From positions 1 through 10,797 of the forward strand of contig JASEJS010000019.1 in the NCBI GenBank assembly GCA_030016765.1: DNA of 10,797 nucleotides, written 5' to 3'. Numbering within the stretch: the first letter of the stretch is position 1; each line of letters starts with the position of its first letter. Source of the DNA: Patescibacteria group bacterium. Lineage in GTDB: Bacteria; Patescibacteriota; Minisyncoccia; Minisyncoccales; JASEJS01. Below the pieces are notes generated by a model. It was given only the letters and a program-made list of their open reading frames with translations, had not been told where the DNA came from and ran no database searches. A program made the translations under genes and the position numbers. Shown one piece after another: positions 1 to 6,072 of the stretch.

Positions 1-2
1 AG

Positions 3-416
3 AGGAAAAAAGTTTATGATGCTTTTTATCAGCTAAGAAAAGAAGGCTGTATAAAACTGGAAAAGAAAAATCATCAAATTTATATTAGTTTAACTAAGAA
101 AGGAAGGAAAAAAGCCGGTTGGTTGCAGATCGATAGTTTAAAACTCAAAAGACCAAGGAAATGGGATAGTAAATGGCGAATAGTAATTTTCGATATTAGT
201 CAATTAAAGAAACTTTATCGAGAGGCTTTTCGGGGAAAATTAAAACAGTTGGGCTTTTATTGTTTACAAAAGAGTGTTTGGGTTTATCCTTTTGATTGTC
301 GCGATGAAGTTGAACTTTTAAGAAATTTTTTCGGCTTAAGCAAAAAAGAGTTAAGATTAATTGTGGCCGAGGATATTGGAGAAGATAGCTGGTTAAAGAA
401 AATTTTCAAGCTATAA
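3..416 (+). CDS. PaaX-like regulator with C-terminal Cas2-like domain, 5' part missing
   Basis: The reading frame is open from the first complete codon of the window, so the gene starts outside it; an internal TTG at 123 is not needed as a start. The visible N-terminal part looks like the end of a winged helix: a helix with YDAFYQLRKEGCI, then a strand-wing-strand with ISLTKKGRKKAG. It is followed by a ferredoxin-like Cas2-type fold containing WDSKWRIVIFDI, then LKQLGFYCLQKSVWVYPFDC. This fusion resembles PaaX-family repressors, which are often auto-annotated as Cas2 in Parcubacteria genomes. There is no CRISPR array or other cas gene here, so a DNA-binding regulator is more likely than a spacer-acquisition nuclease. 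The effector and targets are unknown. The stop codon overlaps a long palindrome. Confidence 0.75.
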   Translation, partial: RKKVYDAFYQLRKEGCIKLEKKNHQIYISLTKKGRKKAGWLQIDSLKLKRPRKWDSKWRIVIFDISQLKKLYREAFRGKLKQLGFYCLQKSVWVYPFDCRDEVELLRNFFGLSKKELRLIVAEDIGEDSWLKKIFKL

Positions 417-451
417 ACTTAATAATTTGCCATGGCAAATTATTAAGTTTA
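414..451. repeat. 38-bp perfect palindrome between the PaaX-like gene and the DUF2905 gene
   Basis: The 38 bases read identically on both strands, with arms of 19 and no unpaired loop. The centre is TTGC-CATG-GCAA with AT-rich outer arms. The element starts inside the stop codon of the upstream gene and ends 1 base before the next ATG. It can form a long hairpin in RNA or a cruciform in DNA. No U-tract follows on either strand, so it is not a canonical intrinsic terminator, although it may still stop or process transcripts. It shares its core layout with the palindrome at 8866-8899. Confidence 0.85.
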
Positions 452-452
452 A

Positions 453-683
453 ATGGTAATGTTTTCTTATTTTGGTAAAATTTTGATTTTTTCTGGATTT
501 TTATTAGTTCTAATTGGTACTATTTTTTTGTTTGGTTCAAAAATTCCCTATCTTGGGAAATTGCCCGGGGACATTTATGTAAAACGAGGAAGCTTTACTT
601 TCTTTGCTCCAATTGGCACTTGCCTTGTGATAAGTATAATAATATCTCTAATTTTTTATCTAATTTCTAAATTTTTCAAATGA
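453..683 (+). CDS. DUF2905 family small membrane protein
   Basis: The product has 76 residues and two hydrophobic segments (about residues 9-28 and 50-72). Between them is the family hallmark LGKLPGD (residues 34-40) followed by a short basic strand (IYVKRGSF). Length and layout match DUF2905, a widespread inner-membrane family of unknown biochemical role. Either ATG453 or ATG459 could be the start; the first is taken and there is no Shine-Dalgarno. The last four bases overlap the start of the NTPase gene (ATGA), so the two are probably translationally coupled. The palindrome at 414-451 ends just before the start and would lie in its leader. Confidence 0.8.
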   Translation: MVMFSYFGKILIFSGFLLVLIGTIFLFGSKIPYLGKLPGDIYVKRGSFTFFAPIGTCLVISIIISLIFYLISKFFK

Positions 684-1195
684 AAAATATCTTCATTACT
701 GGTCCGCCAGGCTGTGGTAAAACTAGCTTAATAATAGAAATTATTAAAGAGCTAAATTTAAATGCTGGAGGATTTTATACCCAAGAAATTCGGGAAAAGG
801 GAATAAGGAAAGGATTTAAAATCAAAACTCTTAATGGCCAAGAAGGAATTTTAGCCCACGTCAATGTAAAAAGCCCTTATCGAGTTAGCAAATATGGAGT
901 AAATTTACAAGATTTGGAAGAAATCGGAGTCAAGTCTATTTTAGAGGCTTTAAAGAAAAATAAAGTAATAATAATTGATGAAATTGGAAAACAAGAAATG
1001 TGCTCTGAAAAATTTAAAAAGGCAGTAATTTTGGCTCTAAATAGTAAAAGCAAAATTCTTGGCACGATTAAATTAACTTCGGACTCTTTTACTGATAAAA
1101 TTAAACAAAGAGAAGATACAAAAATTTTTTATTTAACCAAAGAAAATAGAGGAAAAATTAAAGAGGAAATAAAAAATTTTTTAGAAAGAGATTGA
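680..1195 (+). CDS. THEP1-type nucleoside-triphosphatase
   Basis: A 171-residue P-loop protein of the THEP1 (NTPase_1) family, which hydrolyses nucleoside triphosphates in vitro and whose cellular role is poorly known. The Walker A motif GPPGCGKT is at residues 8-15. The family-specific stretch GGFYTQEIREKG is at 30-41. Walker B with the catalytic acidic pair is KVIIIDEIGKQE (95-106). Full length for the family. It overlaps the DUF2905 gene by 4 bases, and an intrinsic terminator follows at 1202-1225, so the two form a short operon. Adenylate or thymidylate kinases are less likely because the GGFYTxE strand and EIGxxE motif are THEP1 signatures. Confidence 0.85.
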   Translation: MKNIFITGPPGCGKTSLIIEIIKELNLNAGGFYTQEIREKGIRKGFKIKTLNGQEGILAHVNVKSPYRVSKYGVNLQDLEEIGVKSILEALKKNKVIIIDEIGKQEMCSEKFKKAVILALNSKSKILGTIKLTSDSFTDKIKQREDTKIFYLTKENRGKIKEEIKNFLERD

Positions 1196-1201
1196 ATTTT
1201 T

Positions 1202-1225
1202 AAGATTTTAGCTTAAAATCTTTTT
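1202..1225 (+). terminator. Intrinsic terminator after the THEP1 gene
   Basis: Nine perfect base pairs (1202-1210 with 1214-1222) around a 3-base loop, followed by a run of T (1221-1225). It lies 7 bases after the THEP1 stop codon. The stem is AT-rich, hence moderate confidence. Confidence 0.6.
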
Positions 1226-1238
1226 AGATATTTAAAAA

Positions 1239-1496
1239 ATGAAAGAATATAGGGTAATAATGGAAATAGTGGCTAAAGTAATTGCAGAAAAAGATGATGA
1301 AGCAGTAGCTGAAGCTCAAGCAAAACTGTGTAACAGAAAAGGTATCGAATATAAAATTAAATCAACAGAAGTTTTTTTAGAAAGAGAATTAAAAGAATGC
1401 TTTCCACCTGATTGCGATGTTCCCAGAGGTAAACCAAGTGAACCAGAATTTTACCTCTATTATTTTAAAAATTATTGTACTTGGAGAGAGGTTTAA
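1239..1496 (+). CDS. Unrecognised 85-residue protein with four cysteines
   Basis: I do not recognise this protein. It begins with a strand-helix pattern (EYRVIMEIVAKVIAEKDDEA) that could be the first half of a small alpha-beta sandwich. The middle is charged, with EVFLERELKECF at residues 45-56. Cysteines are at 31, 54, 59 and 80; the pair around CFPPDC is the most conspicuous and might bind a metal or form a disulfide. There is no signal peptide or membrane segment. It sits alone between a terminator hairpin upstream and a bidirectional terminator overlapping its stop codon, so it is probably its own transcription unit. Amino-acid composition and codon use look like a real gene. No function is proposed. 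Confidence 0.6.
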   Translation: MKEYRVIMEIVAKVIAEKDDEAVAEAQAKLCNRKGIEYKIKSTEVFLERELKECFPPDCDVPRGKPSEPEFYLYYFKNYCTWREV

Positions 1497-1520
1497 AAGG
1501 GGTTAATAAGCCCTTTTTTA
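1495..1520. terminator. Bidirectional terminator between the 85-residue gene and rtcA
   Basis: AAAAGGG (1495-1501) pairs with CCCTTTT (1511-1517) across a 9-base loop. T-runs leave the stem on both strands because the arms are A- and T-rich. It overlaps the stop codon of the + strand gene and abuts the stop codon of rtcA on the - strand, so it can serve both convergent genes. Confidence 0.75.
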
Positions 1521-2537
1521 TTTTGGAAGCCAAGAGATTAAATTCCCTTCTATCTTAAATTTTCCATTTATGAATTTTTCAATGACCCAGATATTAGTTT
1601 TGCAATGATTGGTAATTTCGGAGACGGTGACTTGGGATTCGTTTTTAGCTAAAGCAAGATAGGGGAGGATCTGATCAGCTAAATGCTTATCTAAACAAGC
1701 CTCAGATTTTTGTTCTTTTAATAATTCTAAAGCCACTTCCTTGCCAACGTCTTCTGCTCTTTTTCCTAATTTCCCTAAATTATCTGTTCCAATTACAGTG
1801 TTTTCAAATTCAGCAATTAAACAAATTTGACTACCCGGGCATCGGGTATCGTAATACTCAACTCTTTCTTCTAAAGGAAGTTTTAACTTTCCTAAAATTT
1901 CTCTAACTCCCGCTAGTTGTCTTTCAGCTACTTTTTTATCTTTTAAAAATTCAGAAGCCCCTGAGATAATTAAAATTTTCTTTAATGGACCTCTTTTCAT
2001 TAAATTAAGAGATTTCAATTTTGAAGGGGAAATTGTTACTTCAGCTTTAGCTCCTCCTTCTGGATAATAACCTCTTTTTAAAACATTAATTTCAATCTTG
2101 CAACCTATCATTTCTAAAATTTTTAAAAAGCAATATCTGAAATGATCAATATTTGGCGAGAAAAAAGTATCAGTTGCCCCGCCATTAAAAGAAATCTTAA
2201 TTGGCCCAGGAGCAAACAAAGCTGGTGGAATTAAACTTTGCAGAACTAGGGTAATACTTCCAGCCGTTGGAATATTGACAGAGACTCGATCTCTGTAAGT
2301 TTCCCCAGGATAGAATTTAATTTCTTCTGAATTAAGATAATCTCCCTCTAATCTCCCATTACAAAGTCGGGCTAAGGCCTGAATTCCCAAAAGATGTTGT
2401 GGCATTAAGCCCGGTTTTTCTCTGCCTCGCCGAACATTAAAAACATGGCAAGGTTTTTTGGTAACAACTGAAAGGGCACAAGCTGTTCTTAATATTTGGC
2501 CACCACCGGAACCGTAAGAACCATCTATTTCGATCAT
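1518..2537 (-). CDS. rtcA: RNA 3'-terminal phosphate cyclase
   Basis: RtcA converts an RNA 3'-phosphate to a 2',3'-cyclic phosphate using ATP through a covalent enzyme-AMP intermediate. The start is ATG at 2537, giving 339 residues, the usual family length. The open frame runs 53 codons further upstream, but that stretch lacks family similarity and overlaps the hisD remnant on the other strand. From this start the protein opens MIEIDGSYGSGGGQILR, the family signature. RGYYPEGGA is at 155-163. The catalytic histidine lies in DKHLADQILPYLALA (His285). It convergently shares a terminator with its + strand neighbour. A TTGTAT-N17-TAGAAT box ends 5 bases before the ATG, suggesting a leaderless mRNA. 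No rtcB or rtcR is adjacent. Confidence 0.93.
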   Translation of the reverse strand: MIEIDGSYGSGGGQILRTACALSVVTKKPCHVFNVRRGREKPGLMPQHLLGIQALARLCNGRLEGDYLNSEEIKFYPGETYRDRVSVNIPTAGSITLVLQSLIPPALFAPGPIKISFNGGATDTFFSPNIDHFRYCFLKILEMIGCKIEINVLKRGYYPEGGAKAEVTISPSKLKSLNLMKRGPLKKILIISGASEFLKDKKVAERQLAGVREILGKLKLPLEERVEYYDTRCPGSQICLIAEFENTVIGTDNLGKLGKRAEDVGKEVALELLKEQKSEACLDKHLADQILPYLALAKNESQVTVSEITNHCKTNIWVIEKFINGKFKIEGNLISWLPK

Positions 2538-2542
2538 ATTTA

Positions 2543-2571
2543 ATTCTAAAATTTTTACAAAATTAATACAA
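2543..2571 (-). promoter_or_regulatory. Predicted rtcA promoter, leaderless spacing
   Basis: On the - strand, TTGTAT (2566-2571) and TAGAAT (2543-2548) are separated by 17 bp. Only 5 bases (2538-2542) separate the -10 box from the rtcA ATG, so transcription would start at or beside the start codon. No ribosome binding site is visible. The -35 match is partial. Confidence 0.45.
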
Positions 2572-2588
2572 AATGATAAATTTAAGAA

Positions 2589-2737
2589 ATGGAAATAGTT
2601 AAAAAAATAATTGAAGATGTAAAGAAAAACGGAGATGAAGCGATATGTTCCAGGAGGGAGATATTTTTTTCCTTCAACTGCCAACGATAGTTGCATCGGA
2701 TTTAGCTGGAGCTGATTTAATTTTTAATGTTGGTGGA
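2589..2737 (+). pseudogene. hisD: Decayed histidinol dehydrogenase (hisD) remnant
   Basis: Three short peptides in three different frames occur in the order found in HisD. From ATG2589 comes MEIVKKIIEDVKKNGDEA, the N-terminal helix with the KxxGDEA pattern. From 2641 comes RYVPGGRYFFPST, matching the HisD YVPGG..YPST segment. From 2681 comes PTIVASDLAGADLIFNVGG, matching the family's P.I..AA.LAGADE.Y.VGG segment. Normal spacing between these blocks is tens of residues, so at least two internal deletions with frameshifts are implied. Everything after VGG, including the Zn ligands and catalytic histidines, is gone. No other his genes are visible. The ordered match makes chance unlikely, though each piece is short. 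Confidence 0.65.
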
Positions 2738-2782
2738 CTTTTGATTAATTTTAAATTAGAAATTTCCAAAAATCAAAAAAGA

Positions 2783-2791
2783 TGGTATAAA
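2783..2791 (+). promoter_or_regulatory. Possible extended -10 element for tyrS
   Basis: TGG followed by TATAAA looks like an extended -10 box, about 90 bases before the tyrS start. The -35 region is weak. Transcription would begin near 2798 and give an untranslated leader of about 85 nt containing a 13-codon mini-ORF. No T-box or other known regulatory RNA was recognised in that leader. Confidence 0.3.
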
Positions 2792-2882
2792 ATAAAATGA
2801 AAGCTATTCGAAAAAATAATAATTTTGGGTTTTATTAACTGGTGGAAGAAAAAGATTGGGCTTTATTTAAGAAACATTCTTT

Positions 2883-4100
2883 ATGAAAATGATTACTGAC
2901 CTTAAAAAAATCGAACAACTTTTAACCAGAGCGATAGAGAAAATTTATCCCTCTAAAGAATCTTTAAGGAGGGTTTTAAAATCTGGAAGGAGATTGAGAG
3001 TCTATTTTGGAATAGACCCCACTGCTCCCACTCTTCATCTTGATCATGGAACAAGTCTTTTTATTTTAAAAAGATTTCAAGAACTTGGTCATGAGGTTAT
3101 TCTCTTAATTGGTGATTTTACTGCTCGGATCGGAGATCCTACTGGAGGAATTTCACCGAGAAGACAGCTTTCAAAAAAAGAGGTTTTAGAGAATTGCAAA
3201 AATTACAAGAAACAAGCTTCAAAAATTTTGGATTTTAAATCTAAGAAAAATCCAGCCAAATTAAAATTCAATAGTCAATGGTTAGATGAATTAAAAGTAT
3301 CTGAACTCATTAAATTAGCTGCTAATTTTACTCATGGTCAAATGATTAAAAGAAGTATGTTTCAAGAAAGATTAAAGAAAAAGAAAGAAATCTATCTTCA
3401 TGAATTTTTATATCCTTTATTCCAAGGCTATGATTCAGTAGCTATGGATGTTGATGTTGAAGTTGGAGGAAGCGATCAAATTTTCAATATGTTAATTGGT
3501 AGAGAGTTAATGAAAATTTACAAGAAAAAAGAAAAATATGTAATTGCGAAAAAACTTCTTGAAGATCCTAAAACAGGGAAAATTTTAATGTCAAAAAGTG
3601 AAGGCAGATTTATTGGTTTAAGCGATCCGCCTTTCCAAATGTATGGAAAGATTATGGCTTTATCCGATGAGGTTATTCCTCTTTGTTTTGAGCATTGGAC
3701 AGAAATTCCAATGGAGAAAATAAAAAAAGTTAAAGAAAATTTAAAAGAAAGAAAATTAAATCCCAGGGATGTCAAGGCCAGATTGGCTAAAGAGATAGTT
3801 AGCATTTATCATGGGAAAAAGGCAGCTGAAAGAGCTGAGAGAGAATTTGAAAGAGTTTTCAAAAAGAAAAAACTACCAACGAGAATTCCTGAAATTCAAA
3901 TTAAAGAAAAAACTTTAAATATACTTGATTTATTAGTTAAGACAAAATTAGCTTCTTCAAAATCTGAGGCTAAGAGACTGATTTTGCAAAAAGGGGTAAA
4001 GATTGATAGACAAATTGAAGAAGATTGGAGAAAAACAGTTCAAATAAAAAAGGGAATGGTAATTCAGGTTGGGAAAAGAAAATTTATGAGAGCGGTTTAA
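2883..4100 (+). CDS. tyrS: Tyrosyl-tRNA synthetase
   Basis: A class I synthetase that activates tyrosine with ATP and charges tRNA-Tyr in the cytoplasm. It has 405 residues, a normal length. The tyrosine/ATP site appears as YFGIDPTAPTLHLDHG (41-56), in which HLDH takes the place of HIGH with Asp at the usually small third position. GDPTGG (84-89) and VGGSDQIFNMLIGREL (194-209) are typical of bacterial TyrRS. The second signature is LMSKS (235-239), with Leu replacing the first Lys of KMSKS. A C-terminal S4 RNA-binding domain spans about 345-400 (LLVKTKLASSKSEAKRLI). ATG2883 is taken as start, with a second ATG two codons in. No Shine-Dalgarno is seen. The amidohydrolase gene follows after 4 bp. 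Confidence 0.95.
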   Translation: MKMITDLKKIEQLLTRAIEKIYPSKESLRRVLKSGRRLRVYFGIDPTAPTLHLDHGTSLFILKRFQELGHEVILLIGDFTARIGDPTGGISPRRQLSKKEVLENCKNYKKQASKILDFKSKKNPAKLKFNSQWLDELKVSELIKLAANFTHGQMIKRSMFQERLKKKKEIYLHEFLYPLFQGYDSVAMDVDVEVGGSDQIFNMLIGRELMKIYKKKEKYVIAKKLLEDPKTGKILMSKSEGRFIGLSDPPFQMYGKIMALSDEVIPLCFEHWTEIPMEKIKKVKENLKERKLNPRDVKARLAKEIVSIYHGKKAAERAEREFERVFKKKKLPTRIPEIQIKEKTLNILDLLVKTKLASSKSEAKRLILQKGVKIDRQIEEDWRKTVQIKKGMVIQVGKRKFMRAV

Positions 4101-4104
4101 TTTT

Positions 4105-4998
4105 ATGCCAACTCCATTAAAAAGAGAATCAAAAATAAGTGGAATAATCGATAGTCATGAGCACTACCGAAAGGGTGGGAACATTTCTGCTTTTTTTTCT
4201 GCGATGAAAGTTTTAAAGATTTCAAAAGTAGTTTTTGTTCCCACTGGTTCTCCCCCAAATAATCGAGGGTATAAAGGCCATATGGCAGAACTTTTAAAGC
4301 TTCAGAAAAAATTTCCTGATAAAATTATTGCTTTTTGTACCATTAACGAAAAAGATCCCCAGGCTTTTGAGGTTTTTGAAAATTGTATTAAAAAGGGCGG
4401 CCAGGGATTAAAATTAATTGGTGGCCACCCCCAATTCTATCGTCCTCCTCTAAATTCTCCTTGTTTATATAAAGTTTTAGATAGAGTTCAAAAGTACCAG
4501 CTCCCAGTTCTGATCCATGTTAGTCCAATTACCCTACCTCGAGCAGCGAGAGAATTTGAAAAAATAATAAGAAAATATCCCAAAATTACTTTCATTTGGG
4601 CCCACTTTTGTTCCTGTATTTATCAAGGTATAAATTTGGAAAAAGCTCAATATTATTTAGATAGATATCCTAATCTCTACACTGATATTTCAATGGGAGG
4701 AGGAATTAAGAGATATTTTAAATATCTTCAAATCAATCCAAAAAAAATAAGAGATTTTGTCATTCGGTATCAAGATAAAATTCTCTGGGGCGCTGATCTC
4801 ATTTTGGATACAAAAGAATATAAAAATCAGGATTGGTTAGTGGAGAGAATAAGTTGTGATTTCAAATTGCATCAAAAAAAATTTTTCAAATGTAAATTTG
4901 TAAGAGATCCTAAACTTCTCATCAATGGTTTGTTTTTACCAAAAAAAATTTTAAAGAAAATTTACGTGATTAACCCTAAAAAAATTTTAAGGATTTAA
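4105..4998 (+). CDS. Amidohydrolase_2-type metal-dependent hydrolase
   Basis: A 297-residue TIM-barrel hydrolase of the amidohydrolase superfamily (Amidohydrolase_2 type). The metal and catalytic residues are visible in order: DSHEH (His18, His20) on strand 1, GLKLIGGH (Lys103), PVLIHVS (His138), FIWAHF (His167) and ILWGADLILD (Asp231). The C-terminal YVINPKKILRI resembles the usual family end, where a strand leads to a G/N-x-A-x-R-L helix. The site appears intact, so the protein is probably active. The substrate cannot be read from sequence; members include decarboxylases, lactonases and amidases. It is separated from tyrS by 4 bp and probably co-transcribed, which may only reflect operon packing. 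An intrinsic terminator follows. Confidence 0.85.
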   Translation: MPTPLKRESKISGIIDSHEHYRKGGNISAFFSAMKVLKISKVVFVPTGSPPNNRGYKGHMAELLKLQKKFPDKIIAFCTINEKDPQAFEVFENCIKKGGQGLKLIGGHPQFYRPPLNSPCLYKVLDRVQKYQLPVLIHVSPITLPRAAREFEKIIRKYPKITFIWAHFCSCIYQGINLEKAQYYLDRYPNLYTDISMGGGIKRYFKYLQINPKKIRDFVIRYQDKILWGADLILDTKEYKNQDWLVERISCDFKLHQKKFFKCKFVRDPKLLINGLFLPKKILKKIYVINPKKILRI

Positions 4999-5017
4999 AC
5001 TTTCTGATTTGACTTCT

Positions 5018-5055
5018 AACAATAAACCCCGCATTTTGCGAGGTTTATTGTTTTT
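5018..5055 (+). terminator. Intrinsic terminator after the amidohydrolase gene
   Basis: AACAATAAACC (5018-5028) pairs perfectly with 5042-5052. After a single C/A mismatch the inner stem CGCA/TGCG closes a TTT loop. The T-run (5051-5055) follows on the + strand. It also lies just downstream of the poly-Glu gene on the - strand and may serve both, though the - strand tail is less T-rich. Confidence 0.8.
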
Positions 5056-5062
5056 AGAAAGC

Positions 5063-5194
5063 TTATTCTTCCTCCTCTTCTTCTTCTTCCTCTTCTTCTT
5101 CCTCCTCACATTTTGCTCCTAGTACTACAGCCCCCTCTATTTTCTCTTCTTCCTCATCAGTAATTGGGGTCAAAATTTTTTCTTGATAAATCAT
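5063..5194 (-). CDS. 43-residue acidic protein ending in 14 consecutive Glu
   Basis: A short gene on the - strand, ATG at 5194 and TAA at 5063. The product starts MIYQEKILTPITDEEEEKIE, continues with a short hydrophobic patch (GAVVLGAKC) and finishes with 14 glutamates. The run mixes GAA and GAG codons irregularly, so it is not a fresh trinucleotide expansion. Support for a real gene comes from a consensus promoter at 5280-5307 and a terminator hairpin just after the stop. No Shine-Dalgarno is visible. The predicted leader of about 78 nt contains a hairpin (5239-5262; fully paired on the + strand with one G-U, one mismatch on the - strand). I do not recognise the family. The acidic tail could bind cations or a basic protein, but that is a guess. 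Confidence 0.6.
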   Translation of the reverse strand: MIYQEKILTPITDEEEEKIEGAVVLGAKCEEEEEEEEEEEEEE

Positions 5195-5279
5195 AATTAG
5201 TTAGGAATTAACTTTAATTTAGTTGTCCTCGACCTTTGAGCGTACCTTGATTAAGGTGCGCTTAAATTCTATAAGGTTT

Positions 5280-5307
5280 ATTATAAGAACCCAAAAAGGC
5301 TTGTCAA
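5280..5307 (-). promoter_or_regulatory. Consensus promoter for the poly-Glu gene
   Basis: On the - strand, TTGACA (5302-5307) and TATAAT (5280-5285) are separated by 16 bp, an exact match to both sigma-70 hexamers. Transcription would start near 5272. The -35 box lies in the loop and upper stem of the terminator palindrome of the upstream YebC gene. Confidence 0.75.
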
Positions 5308-5315
5308 GCCTTTTT
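5293..5315 (-). terminator. Intrinsic terminator after the YebC-family gene
   Basis: Arms 5293-5303 and 5305-5315 are complementary over 11 bases about a single central base, so the RNA loop will be a few bases wider. On the - strand the stem ends in a run of five T. It lies 12 bases after the YebC stop codon. The symmetric A/T ends would also let it work on the + strand. Confidence 0.75.
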
Positions 5316-5326
5316 ATTTCATTTTT

Positions 5327-6061
5327 CTAAATTCTTAAATTAGAGTAGATTTCTTGAACTGCTTCATTTTCATCAAGGGCCTCAAAAAGCTTTTGGCAGG
5401 CCTCTTTAGTTTTTTCATCAACAGAAATTTCTTCTTTTGCTACCCAATCTAAAGAAGAAGATTCAATTTTAATTCCCTTTTCTTCTAAGTTCTTTTTTAC
5501 CTTTTCTAAATTTTCAATTTTTGTATAAACATCTAAAATATTATCGTGCCAATAGATATCTTCTGCTCCTGATTCAATTGCCTCCAATTCCAACTTTTCT
5601 TTATCTTTTAGTTCTTCAATTTGCGATTTCCAATCTAAAACTAGACAACCTTTTTTATCAAACATCCATTTCACTGAGCCTTCTTTGGCTAATTTCCCAT
5701 TGTTTTGGTTTAAGATTTGCTTAATTTCAGTTAAAGTCCTATTTTTATTATCAGTGATTCCTTCAATAATGATGGCAATTCCTCCTGGCCCATAGGCTTC
5801 AAAGAGAACAGGTTCTAATTTCATTCCAGGTAATTTCCCTATTCCTCTTTGAATCGCCTTTTCAATGGTTTCAGCTGGCATGTTAAATGAACGAGCTTTT
5901 TCAAGAGCTACTCTTAATTTTGGATTAAATTGTGGATCACCACCCTTTTCCCGGGCAGCAACCGATATCTCTCGAGAAAGTTTTGAAAACATCTGACCCC
6001 TTTTTTTATCTGTGATTTCTTTTTGATATTTAATTGATTTAAAATGGCTGTGGCCACTCAT
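5327..6061 (-). CDS. YebC/PmpR (TACO1) family protein
   Basis: A full-length 244-residue member. It opens MSGHSHFKSIKYQKEITDKK followed by RGQMFSKLSREISVAAREKGG, the YebC hallmark. Then come NPKLRVALEKARSFNMPAETI (46-66), FEAYGPGGIAIIIEGITDNKNRT (about 87-109) and GSVKWMFDKKG. Family members have been described as transcriptional regulators and, more recently, as ribosome-associated factors that relieve stalling at proline-rich stretches; the mitochondrial homologue TACO1 is a translational activator. Which role applies here cannot be told from sequence. The gene begins 11 bp after the lamin-tail gene stops and is probably co-transcribed with it. A terminator follows at 5293-5315. Confidence 0.92.
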   Translation of the reverse strand: MSGHSHFKSIKYQKEITDKKRGQMFSKLSREISVAAREKGGDPQFNPKLRVALEKARSFNMPAETIEKAIQRGIGKLPGMKLEPVLFEAYGPGGIAIIIEGITDNKNRTLTEIKQILNQNNGKLAKEGSVKWMFDKKGCLVLDWKSQIEELKDKEKLELEAIESGAEDIYWHDNILDVYTKIENLEKVKKNLEEKGIKIESSSLDWVAKEEISVDEKTKEACQKLFEALDENEAVQEIYSNLRI

Positions 6062-6072
6062 ATATTTTAATT

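Noticed and set aside
3..416. CRISPR adaptation (Cas2) and thus a CRISPR locus
   Set aside because: No repeats with regular spacers and no other cas gene; the winged-helix fusion fits a PaaX-like regulator.
2538..2696. 53-codon upstream extension of the rtcA frame
   Set aside because: No RtcA similarity in it; it overlaps the hisD remnant on the opposite strand, and ATG2537 gives the correct family start.
2798..2882. T-box or leader peptide upstream of tyrS
   Set aside because: No T-box GGGTGGTACCGCG-like sequence, no terminator hairpin, and the 13-codon frame has no tyrosine run.
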